Positions 41,645 through 50,883 are shown, counted from the first letter of the stretch. The stretch: 64,000 nt of DNA from Rhodococcus spelaei (GCF_006704125.1 NZ_VIGH01000006.1:62001-126000), one strand, 5' to 3'. Numbers and translations: made by a program. Notes: a model not told the origin generated them from the sequence alone.

Positions 41645-41917
41645 TCACCTTCCCGGTTCCGGGATGCCGATGAGCTCACGGGCCGCCAGCGCGTCGGGGA
41701 CGAGGGCGTTGTTCGCGTCGCACAGCGCCCACGAGGCGGTGGCGTCCTGTAGGTACTTGTAGGCGATCAGGTCGAGCCTGTCCGTGGCCCGGCGGTGCCA
41801 GCCGCGGACGGCGCAGATCGTGGGCGCCGGGATCGCGGTGACGGTGACCACCGTGCCGTCGGCTCGGGTCACCTGGTAGGTGCCAGCGGTGAGATAGCGG
41901 CTGCCTGTGAAGAACAT
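41645..41917 (-). CDS. Small LysM/gp53-like baseplate protein
   Basis: The 90-residue protein ends with RLDLIAYKYLQDATASWALCDANNALVPDALAARELIGIP, the pattern of LysM-like or gp53-like modules that tie the inner tube to the baseplate in contractile tails. ATG 41917 follows GAGG. Gene position between inner-cap and hub genes supports the call. Family assignment is from the pattern only. Confidence 0.72.
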   Translation of the reverse strand: MFFTGSRYLTAGTYQVTRADGTVVTVTAIPAPTICAVRGWHRRATDRLDLIAYKYLQDATASWALCDANNALVPDALAARELIGIPEPGR

Positions 41918-41933
41918 GGCGACAAACCTCGTT

Positions 41934-42668
41934 TCAGATCGGCAGCATGCCGACGACTGAGTCGGCGGCATTGACGAGGTTGGCGACGGCCAGCGCCTCG
42001 CGCAGGTCCTGGGTGTAGGTGTAGGCGACCCGGGCGACACCGGCGAGCGCGTCCTGGTCGGCGATGAGTTCGTCCAGGGTGAGGACCCGCAAGGTGATCT
42101 GCGCCTCGGCGGCGATCGGGTTGAGGGTGCCGTCGTAGAGGCGCTCGGTGACGGTGAGCGCGGTGACCCGGACCGGGACGATCCGTCCGGGGCCCCAGAC
42201 GAACAGAACGGTGTTGATCACGCTCGCGGGGACGGTTCGTTTGGTGGTGCCCCCGATCCCGCCGGCGGCCCGGATGCCGCCGGCTGCTCCGCCGGCCGAG
42301 ACGCTGACGCTGGCGGTGACCGTCCCGAGCAGGCTGTCGGTGGTCGCGCTGGCCGGGAACAACAGCATCTCGAGCGCGGCGAGCCTGCTGTAGACGCCGC
42401 TTTTCTGTGCAAGGGGCGCGGCGGCGGTGCCGTCGGCGATGGCGTCGTTGGCGTCGAGGAAGAGGGTGAAGCTGAACGATTCACCCGGATTTCCCTGCAC
42501 GGCAAGCGGGTTTGGCTTCCGCGCGTTGTCGCCGGGGGGCGCCGGTTCGGGCTGTGTCCAGGTGTGTGTCATCGTCTCGGGGTTGTACTGGAAGACGATC
42601 ACATTCGGGATCGGGATCAGTCCGGTGGGGATGAGCTCGACGAGCGCACCGCGCAGATAGGAGGGCAT
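41934..42668 (-). CDS. CIS tube-initiator/inner-cap protein (Afp7-like)
   Basis: The 244-residue protein has the CIS-tube family opening: LIPTGLIPIPNVIVFQYNPETMTHTW, then SFSFTLFLDANDAI and FVWGPGRIVPVRVTALTVTERLYDGTLNPIAAEAQITLRVL. The C-terminal LysM part found in Afp7 seems instead to be supplied by the next small gene. ATG 42668 overlaps the previous stop by 1 nt. It would connect the polymeric tube to the hub. Confidence 0.85.
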   Translation of the reverse strand: MPSYLRGALVELIPTGLIPIPNVIVFQYNPETMTHTWTQPEPAPPGDNARKPNPLAVQGNPGESFSFTLFLDANDAIADGTAAAPLAQKSGVYSRLAALEMLLFPASATTDSLLGTVTASVSVSAGGAAGGIRAAGGIGGTTKRTVPASVINTVLFVWGPGRIVPVRVTALTVTERLYDGTLNPIAAEAQITLRVLTLDELIADQDALAGVARVAYTYTQDLREALAVANLVNAADSVVGMLPI

Positions 42669-42913
42669 CAGCGCACCCCCGCATCGAGGATCGCGGCCTC
42701 GATCGCGATCGCCACGGCCGCGGCGAGTTCGTCGATCGGTTGTCTCTCACCGGTTTCCACGGTGGCTTCGACGTGGTCGACATGACCGGTTACCGGCAAC
42801 GACGCCAAGCCTCGGGAGACCAGGGCGGCGAGCCGGCGGGCGTCGGATTCGCCGAGCTGTCCGGCGTGCAGGGTGAGCCGGTCGATGCGCAGGCTGGTGG
42901 CCGCGGCGGTCAT
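42668..42913 (-). CDS. Small conserved-position eCIS protein of unknown function
   Basis: The 81-residue acidic, Ala-rich protein is placed between the ATPase and the tube-initiator gene with 4-nt and 1-nt overlaps on its sides, so it is certainly translated with them. It begins SLRIDRLTLHAGQLGESDARRLAALVSRGLASL and ends in a long helix (IDELAAAVAIAIEAAIL). No motif recognised. A structural or assembly role is inferred from the operon. Confidence 0.7.
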   Translation of the reverse strand: MTAAATSLRIDRLTLHAGQLGESDARRLAALVSRGLASLPVTGHVDHVEATVETGERQPIDELAAAVAIAIEAAILDAGVR

Positions 42914-44844
42914 GGCAACCCTGCCGGAGTCGGATCCGTCACGCGCAGGATTTCGCCGTGTTTGGCGAGTTCGCGGCGGGTCGCCTCGAGGAGCAGTGCG
43001 GCATCGATCAGCTCGCCGCGCTGGCGCGCAGCGAATGCGGCGGCGAGGGCGATGGATTTGATCTGGGCGCCGGTCAGTTCGAGTTCGCGGGCCAACCATT
43101 GGTGGTCCACTTGCCGTGTGAGCGGCGCCCCGGCCGAGGTGTGCGACGGTAGCGCCAGTTCCCACAGCCGTCGGCGTTGGGGTTCGGCGGGTGGGACGAA
43201 GTCGACGATCACCTGGATTCGTCGTAGGAAGGCGGGATCGAGGTCGCCCTTGCGGTTGGTCGCCAGAATCGCGATGCCGCGGAAGGTGTCCATCCGCTGC
43301 AGCAGATAGTCGATCTCGATGTTCGCGAATCGGTCGTGCGCGTCCCGGACCCGGGTGCGTTGGCCGAAGAGTGCGTCCGCCTCGTCGAAGAGCACCATCA
43401 CGTTGGTTCGCTCGCACTCGTCGAACAGCTGGGCCAGGCGTTTTTCGGTCTCGCCGACGTACTTGTTGACCACCTCGGCGAGGTCGACGCGGTAAAGGTC
43501 GAGGTCCAGCGACGCGGCGAGCACCTGCGCGGCCATGGTCTTCCCGGTTCCGCTGGGCCCGCCGAACAGGGCGGTGACCCCGCTGGTGGTGGGGCACAGG
43601 CGTCGAAACTCCCAGTCGTCGAGCACCTCACGGGTCAGCCGGACCTGGTTGTCCAACGCGTGCAGCGCGGCGTCGATCTGGTCGGCGACGATCAGATCGG
43701 ACCAGTCGTAGGGACATTCGAGCGGCGTCATCGTGGTCAGTGACACCGCGCGCCGCCGCCGACGGATCACCGAGGCGGCCACGTGCGGGCCGGCCGGCGT
43801 CGCCGCCGCGGCCAGCGCAACGTCGGCCGGCGACAGGTCCCAGTCCTCGAGGGCGGCGGGAGGCGGTGTATGCGCGGTGCACGTCGACCACAGTCGGTCA
43901 CGGGCGGCGCGATCCAACCTCGGCACCCGCCAGGACAGCCGCACGACCCCATCCGGTGTCGCGCCGGAGGGCGCCTCTCGCGCCACCGCGGAGAGTGCGC
44001 CCGGGCGGGTATCCGGGACGACCGGCGTGTCCGGGCTATCGACCACCCATACCGGCACGTCGCCGCGCAGGCGGGCCGTGCGCAGCGCCCGCACGCCGAG
44101 GTCGGCGGGCACGACGAGGGGGGTCAGGCCGATCGCGCGGGTCAGCTGGGTGAGCAGGGTGCGCCGTCCGCTGCCGGGTTCGCCGACCAGTTCGACCTCG
44201 CAGGCTGCGGTCCCGCGGTCGAGGATCGGGGACACGGCGGCGGCCATCTCGTCGAGCAGGTTCGGGTAGAGACACTCTCCGCTGTTCGGGTCCGGTTGCC
44301 GTAAGCCGGGGCGATAGCCGGCCCAGTCGTCTCTGGCGCACAGGTAGGCCGCCACGTCCGCATCTACCGCCCAGGCGGTGCTGCTGCGCCACGGGTCGGG
44401 GTCGAGTGCGGTGGCCAGCCGCCACCGGTACACCCCGGAGGCGGGTCCTGGTTGGTCGCCGGGGGGCCATCCCCAGAACTGCGCCGCCGCGGCGGGGCTC
44501 GGCTCCACCGGCATGCTGGCATCGTCGAGATAGGCGAGCACCCGGGTCATCCGGGGATCGACCTCGCAGGCCGTCAGCAATGCCATCCACTGGATGTCCC
44601 GCCGAGGCAGCTCGCAGATCTCGACGAGTCGTTGCCAACGTGAGGACGCCGACACCGTGTTGGCCACGCGATCGACCGCGGCGTTCACCTCATCGGAGTC
44701 CGCGGGGGTGGGCTCGAGGATGTCGTCGATCGAGTCGTGGACGGTGTTCGCCCGGCCCCGTCGCATCCAGGGGGCCCGGGTCTGGTCGACCCGGGCGCGG
44801 GCCACCTCGCGGACGGCGTCCAACCACTTCGGTGCGGCGGTCAC
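42910..44844 (-). CDS. eCIS AAA+ ATPase
   Basis: The 644-residue protein has an N-terminal helical region followed by a partial, degenerate ATPase-like module (GEPGSGRRTLLTQL near 220) and a full AAA+ module: Walker A FGGPSGTGKTMAAQVL, Walker B VMVLFDEADALFG, sensor ILATNRKGDLDPAFLRR with the arginine finger. An AAA+ ATPase is a hallmark gene of eCIS and is thought to act in assembly. GTG 44844 overlaps the DUF4255 stop (GTGA). Confidence 0.92.
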   Translation of the reverse strand: MTAAPKWLDAVREVARARVDQTRAPWMRRGRANTVHDSIDDILEPTPADSDEVNAAVDRVANTVSASSRWQRLVEICELPRRDIQWMALLTACEVDPRMTRVLAYLDDASMPVEPSPAAAAQFWGWPPGDQPGPASGVYRWRLATALDPDPWRSSTAWAVDADVAAYLCARDDWAGYRPGLRQPDPNSGECLYPNLLDEMAAAVSPILDRGTAACEVELVGEPGSGRRTLLTQLTRAIGLTPLVVPADLGVRALRTARLRGDVPVWVVDSPDTPVVPDTRPGALSAVAREAPSGATPDGVVRLSWRVPRLDRAARDRLWSTCTAHTPPPAALEDWDLSPADVALAAAATPAGPHVAASVIRRRRRAVSLTTMTPLECPYDWSDLIVADQIDAALHALDNQVRLTREVLDDWEFRRLCPTTSGVTALFGGPSGTGKTMAAQVLAASLDLDLYRVDLAEVVNKYVGETEKRLAQLFDECERTNVMVLFDEADALFGQRTRVRDAHDRFANIEIDYLLQRMDTFRGIAILATNRKGDLDPAFLRRIQVIVDFVPPAEPQRRRLWELALPSHTSAGAPLTRQVDHQWLARELELTGAQIKSIALAAAFAARQRGELIDAALLLEATRRELAKHGEILRVTDPTPAGLP

Positions 44845-46148
44845 GGCAACTCCACCCACAATGCGGGGTCCGACTCGATGTCGCCGGCCCGCAAGCGGAC
44901 CGGATACCGGCCGGCCGCCAAATCGGTTGGGGCGGCGAAGGTGAGGGTGGTCCCGGTGCGCTGCCACTGCCCGGCCGCCGGCGTCGATCCGGACGCGATG
45001 CGTTCGAGTGGCACCGTGCCCAGTCGCAGTTCGGCGCCGGTGTCCGGAACATTGGCGACCGTGATCGCGTGGGGGCCCGCGGTGACTAGCGGTCCGCCGC
45101 TCGGATCGACCCACGCCGCGATGTCCACCGGCACCCCGCCGGAAACGGTCGGGCGGAGGATCCTGAGCTCGTATCGGCCGGGCGGCGGGCACGCGCCGGG
45201 GGCATCGGGCGGCCGGAGCAGGAACGGCACCCCGTCGGAGGGTGGGCTCGGGTATGGCGGAACCAACGGCACCTTCCAGGTGTCGGTGATGTCGGTGGTC
45301 GTCTCCACGCCGCCGGGGCCAAACGCGACGAGCAGGACCCGATCGGTGTCTGTCAGGCCCTCGCCCCTGAGCCAGAACTCTTGTCCCGCAACGCCAGTCG
45401 GTGCTGGTGCTGTTGCGGCCGGGGCCTGATCGAACTCCCGCGTCAGCGGTTGACCCGGCGCCGCAGGCACCACATAGGACACTCTCCGGATCGTGCCGAA
45501 CAGTCGTGGGAGCGGCCCCTCCACCGCTGTCGGTGCGGCGAACAGGGTCATCGAGAGCACCGGCGGCTGCGGGGCAGGCAGATCCTCCGGGGTGATGAAT
45601 ACGACGCTGACGCGGTACTGGGCGGTGGTGCGCAGCGGCACCCCCAATGCCTGCCACAGGCGGCTGAGCTCGTCGAACGTCGGGGCCTCCAGCACCAACG
45701 ACGCCTCGCTCGGGGTGACCGATCCCGGCGGCGGGGCAGGCGGCGACGGCGGTGTCGGCGTGTCGAGCGTGATCGTGCCGTGCTCGTGGAACGCCTGCAT
45801 CGCGACGCCGAGCACCTGCTGCTCATGCGCGTAGCTGACGCTGGACTGAGCCGACAGCAAATACCACAGGTCCAGGCACAGCGGCTCGAACGCCACTGGC
45901 TGGAGGCCCTTCGGCCCGCCCGATTGTCCCTGTTGCGTCCAAAACGCATTGGCCAGGAACTTGTCGATGCTGACGTGGAACAGATACAGGTTCAGGTCGC
46001 AATCACCGGAGGTGGCGGGCTGTTCCGGATGCTGGCCGGACACCACGATGCTGAAGGGCGGCGCCTGCCCTCCCCAGAGCGGACTGCTGTTGACCGCGGT
46101 GGTGAGGATCGTGATCAGCGTGTCGGTCACGAGAGACAGATCCTGCAT
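44841..46148 (-). CDS. DUF4255 tail-terminator-like protein with extra Ig-like C-terminus
   Basis: The 435-residue protein starts with the DUF4255 domain (LVTDTLITILTTAVN, LNLYLFHVSIDKFLANAFW, LCLDLWYLLSAQSS), the Afp16-type terminator that caps tube and sheath. Relatives are around 200 residues. Here residues 200-435 add an Ig/IPT-like beta region (GQEFWLRGEGLTDTDRVLLVAFG, GPHAITVANVPDTGAELRLG). That suggests an extended cap. ATG 46148 follows GGGGTGAG. Confidence 0.85.
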   Translation of the reverse strand: MQDLSLVTDTLITILTTAVNSSPLWGGQAPPFSIVVSGQHPEQPATSGDCDLNLYLFHVSIDKFLANAFWTQQGQSGGPKGLQPVAFEPLCLDLWYLLSAQSSVSYAHEQQVLGVAMQAFHEHGTITLDTPTPPSPPAPPPGSVTPSEASLVLEAPTFDELSRLWQALGVPLRTTAQYRVSVVFITPEDLPAPQPPVLSMTLFAAPTAVEGPLPRLFGTIRRVSYVVPAAPGQPLTREFDQAPAATAPAPTGVAGQEFWLRGEGLTDTDRVLLVAFGPGGVETTTDITDTWKVPLVPPYPSPPSDGVPFLLRPPDAPGACPPPGRYELRILRPTVSGGVPVDIAAWVDPSGGPLVTAGPHAITVANVPDTGAELRLGTVPLERIASGSTPAAGQWQRTGTTLTFAAPTDLAAGRYPVRLRAGDIESDPALWVELP

Positions 46149-46152
46149 GTTC

Positions 46153-47043
46153 TCACCCCTGTCCCAGGCCGAAGGGACCCGTCAGCCGGCTCAGTCGGGT
46201 GACCGTCTGCGTGGTGGGGGTGATCACCGCGGGCTGCGACGCAGGCGCCGAGGGCGGTGGTGGAGGGTTGAGCCGCACCTCGACGGTGCCGATGTGCACT
46301 GTCGGCGTGTCCCCGGGGCTGCTCGCACGTCGGTCAGCGGTGGCGGCACCCGCCGCCGGGGGTGGTGCGGCGACGGTGAGGCGCCGCCGGGGCGCCGGGT
46401 CCGGCGCGTCAGCGGGCACCGCGGGCGGCTGGGTTGGTGGCGGTGCCGGTTCGTCGAATGGCATAGAGCGCGCCCGCAAATGGGTGAACGCGGGCGTGGT
46501 GGCGACGGGACGGCCCGACCACTCCGACGGGTCGGGGGGCTGGGCGGACCGGCTGGGAAGGGCGGCGGTGTGCGGTTCCGAAGGCGGGCCTGAGGGAACG
46601 TCGGCGGGTGCCCCGGGTTGCGTCCGACCTGTGCGGTGGCCTCGCCCCGGTGTCGGTACCGCTGCATCCGGCGCGAGATGATCGGGGTCGACCCCGCGGT
46701 CGTCCTTGCGGTTTGGGTGGGGGGCCGCTCCTGGTCGGGACATCGATCGCGTCTGTTGCGGGAAGGCCGCGCTCGGTGACCGAGGAGGTGGCCACGGCTC
46801 GATTGCGGGTACCTTGGGGCGCGGTTCGAGATCGGTGTCTTGCCCGGCGGGTCCATGAGCGTGTCGTGAGCGAATGACAGGCTGGTGGTTGTCGGTGGCC
46901 GGCGGGGTTGACGCGTCCGTGGGTGCCGTGTCGGGGCCCCACGCGATACGGCGAGGGGCTCGCAGCGACCGAGTCTGGCCAGGATTGTTCTGCTCGAGCA
47001 GTCGATCCAGGTAGCCCGAGCCGCGGGGACGCCTGCTAGCCAA
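46153..47043 (-). CDS. Proline-rich disordered eCIS protein
   Basis: The 296-residue protein is very rich in Pro, Arg, Ala and Thr and predicted disordered from about 20 to 240. A conserved-looking core near the C-terminus reads TPTVHIGTVEVRLNPP, a pattern I associate with small proteins next to DUF4255 genes. The only start not blocked by an in-frame TGA is TTG 47043, with GAGG 7 nt upstream, and it overlaps the preceding stop. It occupies the place where a tape-measure gene could be, but has no coiled coil. Function unknown. Confidence 0.62.
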   Translation of the reverse strand: MASRRPRGSGYLDRLLEQNNPGQTRSLRAPRRIAWGPDTAPTDASTPPATDNHQPVIRSRHAHGPAGQDTDLEPRPKVPAIEPWPPPRSPSAAFPQQTRSMSRPGAAPHPNRKDDRGVDPDHLAPDAAVPTPGRGHRTGRTQPGAPADVPSGPPSEPHTAALPSRSAQPPDPSEWSGRPVATTPAFTHLRARSMPFDEPAPPPTQPPAVPADAPDPAPRRRLTVAAPPPAAGAATADRRASSPGDTPTVHIGTVEVRLNPPPPPSAPASQPAVITPTTQTVTRLSRLTGPFGLGQG

Positions 47044-47830
47044 CGTTCACCTCACTCAGATTCAGGCCCCGCGGGACGGGGCTCCGGCCGCTGATCAGGT
47101 CGGCATACGCCCCCCGACGCACACTGGGTAGGCCCAGGATCGTCCGGTGCGACCAGTGGTAGGTCGAGGCAAGCAGATGAACTTCGTCGAGCACCGAATC
47201 GGCGTCGAATCGCAACTCGGACAGACACACCTCCCGCACATCCACATCCAGGGTGACGGCTGCACCACAGTCGGGACAGCTGCCCGCCACATCAGCGCGA
47301 AGCGTCGGCGCCACACGGGCCATGGCTCTCTCCACCGACCGACGGCTAGCCGGGTCCAGTTCGCCGCGAACACACCGTTGCAGCAGAGCGGCTTTCGCGT
47401 CCGGTTCACCGACCGCCGTCAGAACGTCCGCGACCGTGGGCGCCCGGAAGGTGATCTCGGCAGAAGAGAGCCTCCACCAGCCCCGCTCGCCGGTCGGGGT
47501 CGCCGACCGGGCCCGTCGCGGTCGGTGGTACTCGGCGAAGGCGGCCAGACTGAACCGGACGTCGACCCGCGCTCGGCAGTGCGGACACGATCCCTCGTCA
47601 ATCATCCCATCCCCCAGTACATCCCGGCGGCGGGCCATGATCAGCCAGTCCAGGTCACCGATCGCCAAGGTGGGCGCATCCAACGCCCGGTTGTCAGCGC
47701 CCGTGACGCAGCGTGCGACGTACCGGACGGCGCCCTCGAGACCCGGCGGACATTCGATCAGGGTCAGATCGTCGTATCCGGTGGCGGGCCGCCAGCGGGC
47801 GAGCAGACCACTGATCGGCAGCCGGATCAT
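47036..47830 (-). CDS. Baseplate protein with two CPxC zinc motifs
   Basis: The 264-residue protein is like the T4-type baseplate proteins found between tube and terminator genes in eCIS. Two CPxC motifs, CPHC (82-85) and CPDC (185-188), form a likely zinc knuckle. The C-terminal LLASTYHWSHRTILGLPSVRRGAYADLI is typical of the family. ATG 47830 follows the tube gene by 5 nt; the stop overlaps the next start. Confidence 0.82.
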   Translation of the reverse strand: MIRLPISGLLARWRPATGYDDLTLIECPPGLEGAVRYVARCVTGADNRALDAPTLAIGDLDWLIMARRRDVLGDGMIDEGSCPHCRARVDVRFSLAAFAEYHRPRRARSATPTGERGWWRLSSAEITFRAPTVADVLTAVGEPDAKAALLQRCVRGELDPASRRSVERAMARVAPTLRADVAGSCPDCGAAVTLDVDVREVCLSELRFDADSVLDEVHLLASTYHWSHRTILGLPSVRRGAYADLISGRSPVPRGLNLSEVNVG

Positions 47831-47835
47831 TTCGC

Positions 47836-48345
47836 TCAGAACTCCTTGGGCTCGGTCAACGACAGATCGTGCTCGTAGCCCTCGTGCTCGATCTTGATGT
47901 GCTCGATCGCGATCGCGTTCGCGCCCGCGTCCAGGTCCGGTAGTGACTGGTATTCGGAAACCCAGCAGCGGTGCACCAGGTAACGATGCACCGGCTGACC
48001 CTGCTCACTGAGCAGCTCGATCCGGATCTCCTTGCGTAGGTTCGCCAGCGACGAGCTGGCCGCGCCCTTGTCGAGCACCTGCGCTGCGTTTGCCCATTGT
48101 TCGAAGTCGGGATCACAGGTGATGCCGCGTTCGATAGTGATCGGCTCATATTTGTGCCTACCGATCCCCTTGCGGATGAGGGCGTTTCCGCCTTCCTTGT
48201 ACTCGACGACATCGGCCGATCGCTTCAACGCGCTGACCTTGCTGACCCCAGCAACAGGTGTTATGTCATGTCCGAAGTAGACGAGGAATCGGTAGGCGTT
48301 GTACGGGTTGAATCGGCCGACGTTGACCGGGAATTGTTTGGACAT
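47836..48345 (-). CDS. Inner tube protein (gp19-like)
   Basis: The 169-residue protein is the polymeric tube subunit through which cargo is carried. Typical stretches are NPYNAYRFLVYFGHDITPVAGVSKVSAL, EYKEGGNALIRKGIGRHKYEPITIERGITCD and the C-terminal HIKIEHEGYEHDLSL. ATG 48345 has AGGAGC 9 nt upstream. It is the only gp19-like gene in the locus. It directly follows the sheath gene. Confidence 0.93.
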   Translation of the reverse strand: MSKQFPVNVGRFNPYNAYRFLVYFGHDITPVAGVSKVSALKRSADVVEYKEGGNALIRKGIGRHKYEPITIERGITCDPDFEQWANAAQVLDKGAASSSLANLRKEIRIELLSEQGQPVHRYLVHRCWVSEYQSLPDLDAGANAIAIEHIKIEHEGYEHDLSLTEPKEF

Positions 48346-48359
48346 CTGTGCGGCGCTCC

Positions 48360-49958
48360 TTAGCTCTGGCTCTGGCCGGCGAGTTGCGCGATCTTGATGA
48401 TCACGAACTCGGCGGGTTTGAGCGGGGCGAACGCGACGACGATGTTCACGATCCCGTTGGCCTGGTCGTCGGGCGTGGTGGTCGTGGAGTCGCATTTGAC
48501 CTGGAATGCCTGGCTGGGAGTGGTGCCCTGGAAGGCGCCCTGGTTGAACAGCCCGAGCATGAAGCTGTCGATCGTCGTCTTGATCGACACCCACAGCGGG
48601 ACGTCGTTGGGTTCGAAGATCACCCAACCCAGGCTCGCAAGCAGGGACTGTTCGAGAAATAGCGCCATCCGCCGGATCGGCACGTACCGGTACTGCTGGA
48701 ACGACGGGTTCGCCGCGACGAGCGTCCGCGCGCCGAACACGACGGTTCCGATGCCCGGGAAATCCCGCAGGCAGTTGACGCCGAGGGGATTGAGCGTGCC
48801 CTGTCGGGGATCGGTCATCCGCCCGCCCGCTACCACCCCGGTGGTGTTGGAGACCAGCGCCTCGTAGCCGGCTGGAGCCTTCCACACACCTCTGTTTGTG
48901 TCTTCGCGGGCAATGACGCCGGCGACGAATCCGGACGGCGGCAGCGACAGCGGGCCGCCGGTGTAGGGATCCGGGGACTTCAGATATGGGAAGTACAGCG
49001 CACCGTTTTCACTCTTGTGGATCATCCGGGGGGATGCCTTGTCGGACATGATGTCGCCGATCATCGGTAGCGGGGTCCCGGTCGGGTCGGCGACCGCGTC
49101 GGCTGGTGGATCGAGCACCATGAACGCCCGCTTGCGTTCGCAGAAGGCCAATGCCTCGGCGACCACCGGGGGATCCCAGATGCCGGGCGTCAGCAACAGA
49201 TTGAAGACCGAGATCTTGTCGAGCGCCTTGTCCTGATCGAAGGCCGCCGTGAAGTCACCGGGCAGGTACGTCGTGTACGGGTTTGTAGGCAGACCCGGGT
49301 TCAATGGTGTCGGTGCAAGCGCACCTGGCCAAGCGGACGGGTAGGTGCCACCAGATGGCGGCGCGACGGTGACGAGCGACGACACCGGAATGGTCGGTGT
49401 GCCGATCCGCACCTCCACAAAGTTCGCCTTGTCCGTCGAGTCGAGGCTCACGCCCCGGAAAGTCTCGGTCTGGGTTCCGTAGGCAACCGTGATGTCCGCC
49501 AGGGCATTCGCCACACCGTTGGGTGACTTCCTCACATTCGTGAACGACACGGTAAGCGAGTGGTAGTTGTCGGCCGGCTCACGGCCGACGAACTCGATCC
49601 CGCCCGTGGCCGACCCGGTCAGGATTGGTTGTGGGATCGGTTGGCTCGGTGCACCGCCGAGATCGTGAAATTGGGGCAGGATGGCGATGATGTAGGCGTC
49701 CGCGCCGCCGTTAAGGAAGAACTGGTAGACGGCCCTCCCCACGTCGTCGGCGAGCCAGTCGACGCTGAACAGGCCTCCGAATTCGCGTTCATAGTCCGAG
49801 AAGGAGAAGATCTCGATCGCTTCGCCGTAGTGCTTGGTCTTAAACGGGTGCGTATAGCCCACGAACACCGTCACCGAAGTGGGTGCGGCCGTGATGGTAT
49901 GGGCGTTGCTGAGGATCTCCTCAATGTAGATCCCGGGATAGGTCGGGGTGACAGGCAT
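48360..49958 (-). CDS. Contractile sheath protein
   Basis: The 532-residue protein has the sheath family opening TYPGIYIEEILSNAHTITAAPTSVTVFVGY, a central variable domain, and the C-terminal handshake domain with GVNCLRDFPGIGTVVFGARTL, YRYVPIRRMALFLEQSLLASLGWVIFEPN and TPDDQANGIVNIVVAFAPLKPAEFVIIKI. These are close to diagnostic. ATG 49958 follows GAGGGAAG. It is a single sheath gene, whereas Afp and PVC carry several paralogues. It is the first large gene of the leftward operon. Confidence 0.95.
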   Translation of the reverse strand: MPVTPTYPGIYIEEILSNAHTITAAPTSVTVFVGYTHPFKTKHYGEAIEIFSFSDYEREFGGLFSVDWLADDVGRAVYQFFLNGGADAYIIAILPQFHDLGGAPSQPIPQPILTGSATGGIEFVGREPADNYHSLTVSFTNVRKSPNGVANALADITVAYGTQTETFRGVSLDSTDKANFVEVRIGTPTIPVSSLVTVAPPSGGTYPSAWPGALAPTPLNPGLPTNPYTTYLPGDFTAAFDQDKALDKISVFNLLLTPGIWDPPVVAEALAFCERKRAFMVLDPPADAVADPTGTPLPMIGDIMSDKASPRMIHKSENGALYFPYLKSPDPYTGGPLSLPPSGFVAGVIAREDTNRGVWKAPAGYEALVSNTTGVVAGGRMTDPRQGTLNPLGVNCLRDFPGIGTVVFGARTLVAANPSFQQYRYVPIRRMALFLEQSLLASLGWVIFEPNDVPLWVSIKTTIDSFMLGLFNQGAFQGTTPSQAFQVKCDSTTTTPDDQANGIVNIVVAFAPLKPAEFVIIKIAQLAGQSQS

Positions 49959-50409
49959 GCGACTTCCCTCTTCACATCGGTTCGTAGGTCTTCTGTAGGG
50001 CCGGACGGCAGCTGCCAGCGCCATCCGCTCCGCCGACCTGCACAAGAATCACGCTGCATCTGGGAGCGGCGTTGCGTGGCGCTATCGCCTTGACGCGGTT
50101 AGTCACCTGCGTTGGCGTTCCCGCCGTCCAGACCTTCACCATGCGTGGCATCCGGCGCGCCGCCGTCGACCGTGACCGGTGGCTGGCCCGTAGGAGTCGT
50201 TCCGCCGGCCAGCATGAATGGCTGCGATGCTGACATGTCCACCACATCGAACTACCGGGCCGCAGGCTCCTGACCGAGTCGGCTGCGGCGTCCCGGCATT
50301 GACGCAGAGACCCGCACACAGCCACACCGAATTCGGGGGTTTGGATGAACCGGTGACCCCGATCTGTGGCGTCCGTCAATCCAGGACAGGAGTCGGTCCC
50401 CTTCACGGT
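49959..50409. other. Gap upstream of the sheath gene, with one small possible gene
   Basis: This 451-nt stretch probably includes the sheath leader and perhaps a promoter. On the minus strand, 50099-50236 can encode 45 residues (MSASQPFMLAGGTTPTG... ending GNANAGD) with plausible composition but a weak ribosome site (GGTGG). Longer frames here have low-complexity, shadow-like composition. I see no terminator or RNA gene. Confidence 0.35.
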
Positions 50410-50742
50410 TTACTGGCCTCCTCCGGCCCCGCCGGTAGCCGGTGCACCGGCGGCGGTGGTGGGGTTGGTCCCCGGGACTCCGCCCGATTGTGTTGCGGAA
50501 CCCGCACCGGATGAACTGGTCGGCGGCGCCGAGGTCAGTTCGCCTGCCGCGGCGCGGGCCTTGGCCACTTCGACCAATGTTGTTTGATCCTGGGGATCAG
50601 TGAATACAGTCGACCACGCCTGGTTCACTATGTACGTCGAGCCGTCGAATTGCAGCGCGGACAAGGGCACTATCATCTGCCCACCGTCCGAGTTCCTGGT
50701 GAAGGCGATTGGAGATGTGCCGACCACGGCGGTTGTGGTCAT
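50410..50742 (-). CDS. Small protein with Gly/Thr/Pro-rich tail, eCIS-linked
   Basis: The 110-residue protein starts at ATG 50742 with GGGAG 7 nt upstream; a GTG at 50814 would add 24 residues. The first 70 residues look globular (AFTRNSDGGQMIVPLSALQFDGSTYIVNQAW), and the last 40 are a flexible tail of S, T, P and G. No family recognised. It lies between the SARP regulator and the sheath on the same strand, so it is likely part of the locus. Confidence 0.55.
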   Translation of the reverse strand: MTTTAVVGTSPIAFTRNSDGGQMIVPLSALQFDGSTYIVNQAWSTVFTDPQDQTTLVEVAKARAAAGELTSAPPTSSSGAGSATQSGGVPGTNPTTAAGAPATGGAGGGQ

Positions 50743-50883
50743 CAAGTACTCCCATTTCCCGAAATCTTCGTTTCCCGAAGCTACTTGCGCCAATGATGCC
50801 CCCGGAGCCATCACCTGCCCGTCACGACCGCGTCACCATTGACAGTTGCGATCACTCGGAACCGCTGGATCGCCGTCTATCCC

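Noticed and set aside
49972-50406. A 144-codon minus-strand frame before the sheath gene
   Set aside because: Composition (many C, R, W, S) is shadow-like; a 45-codon frame in another phase is at least as plausible.
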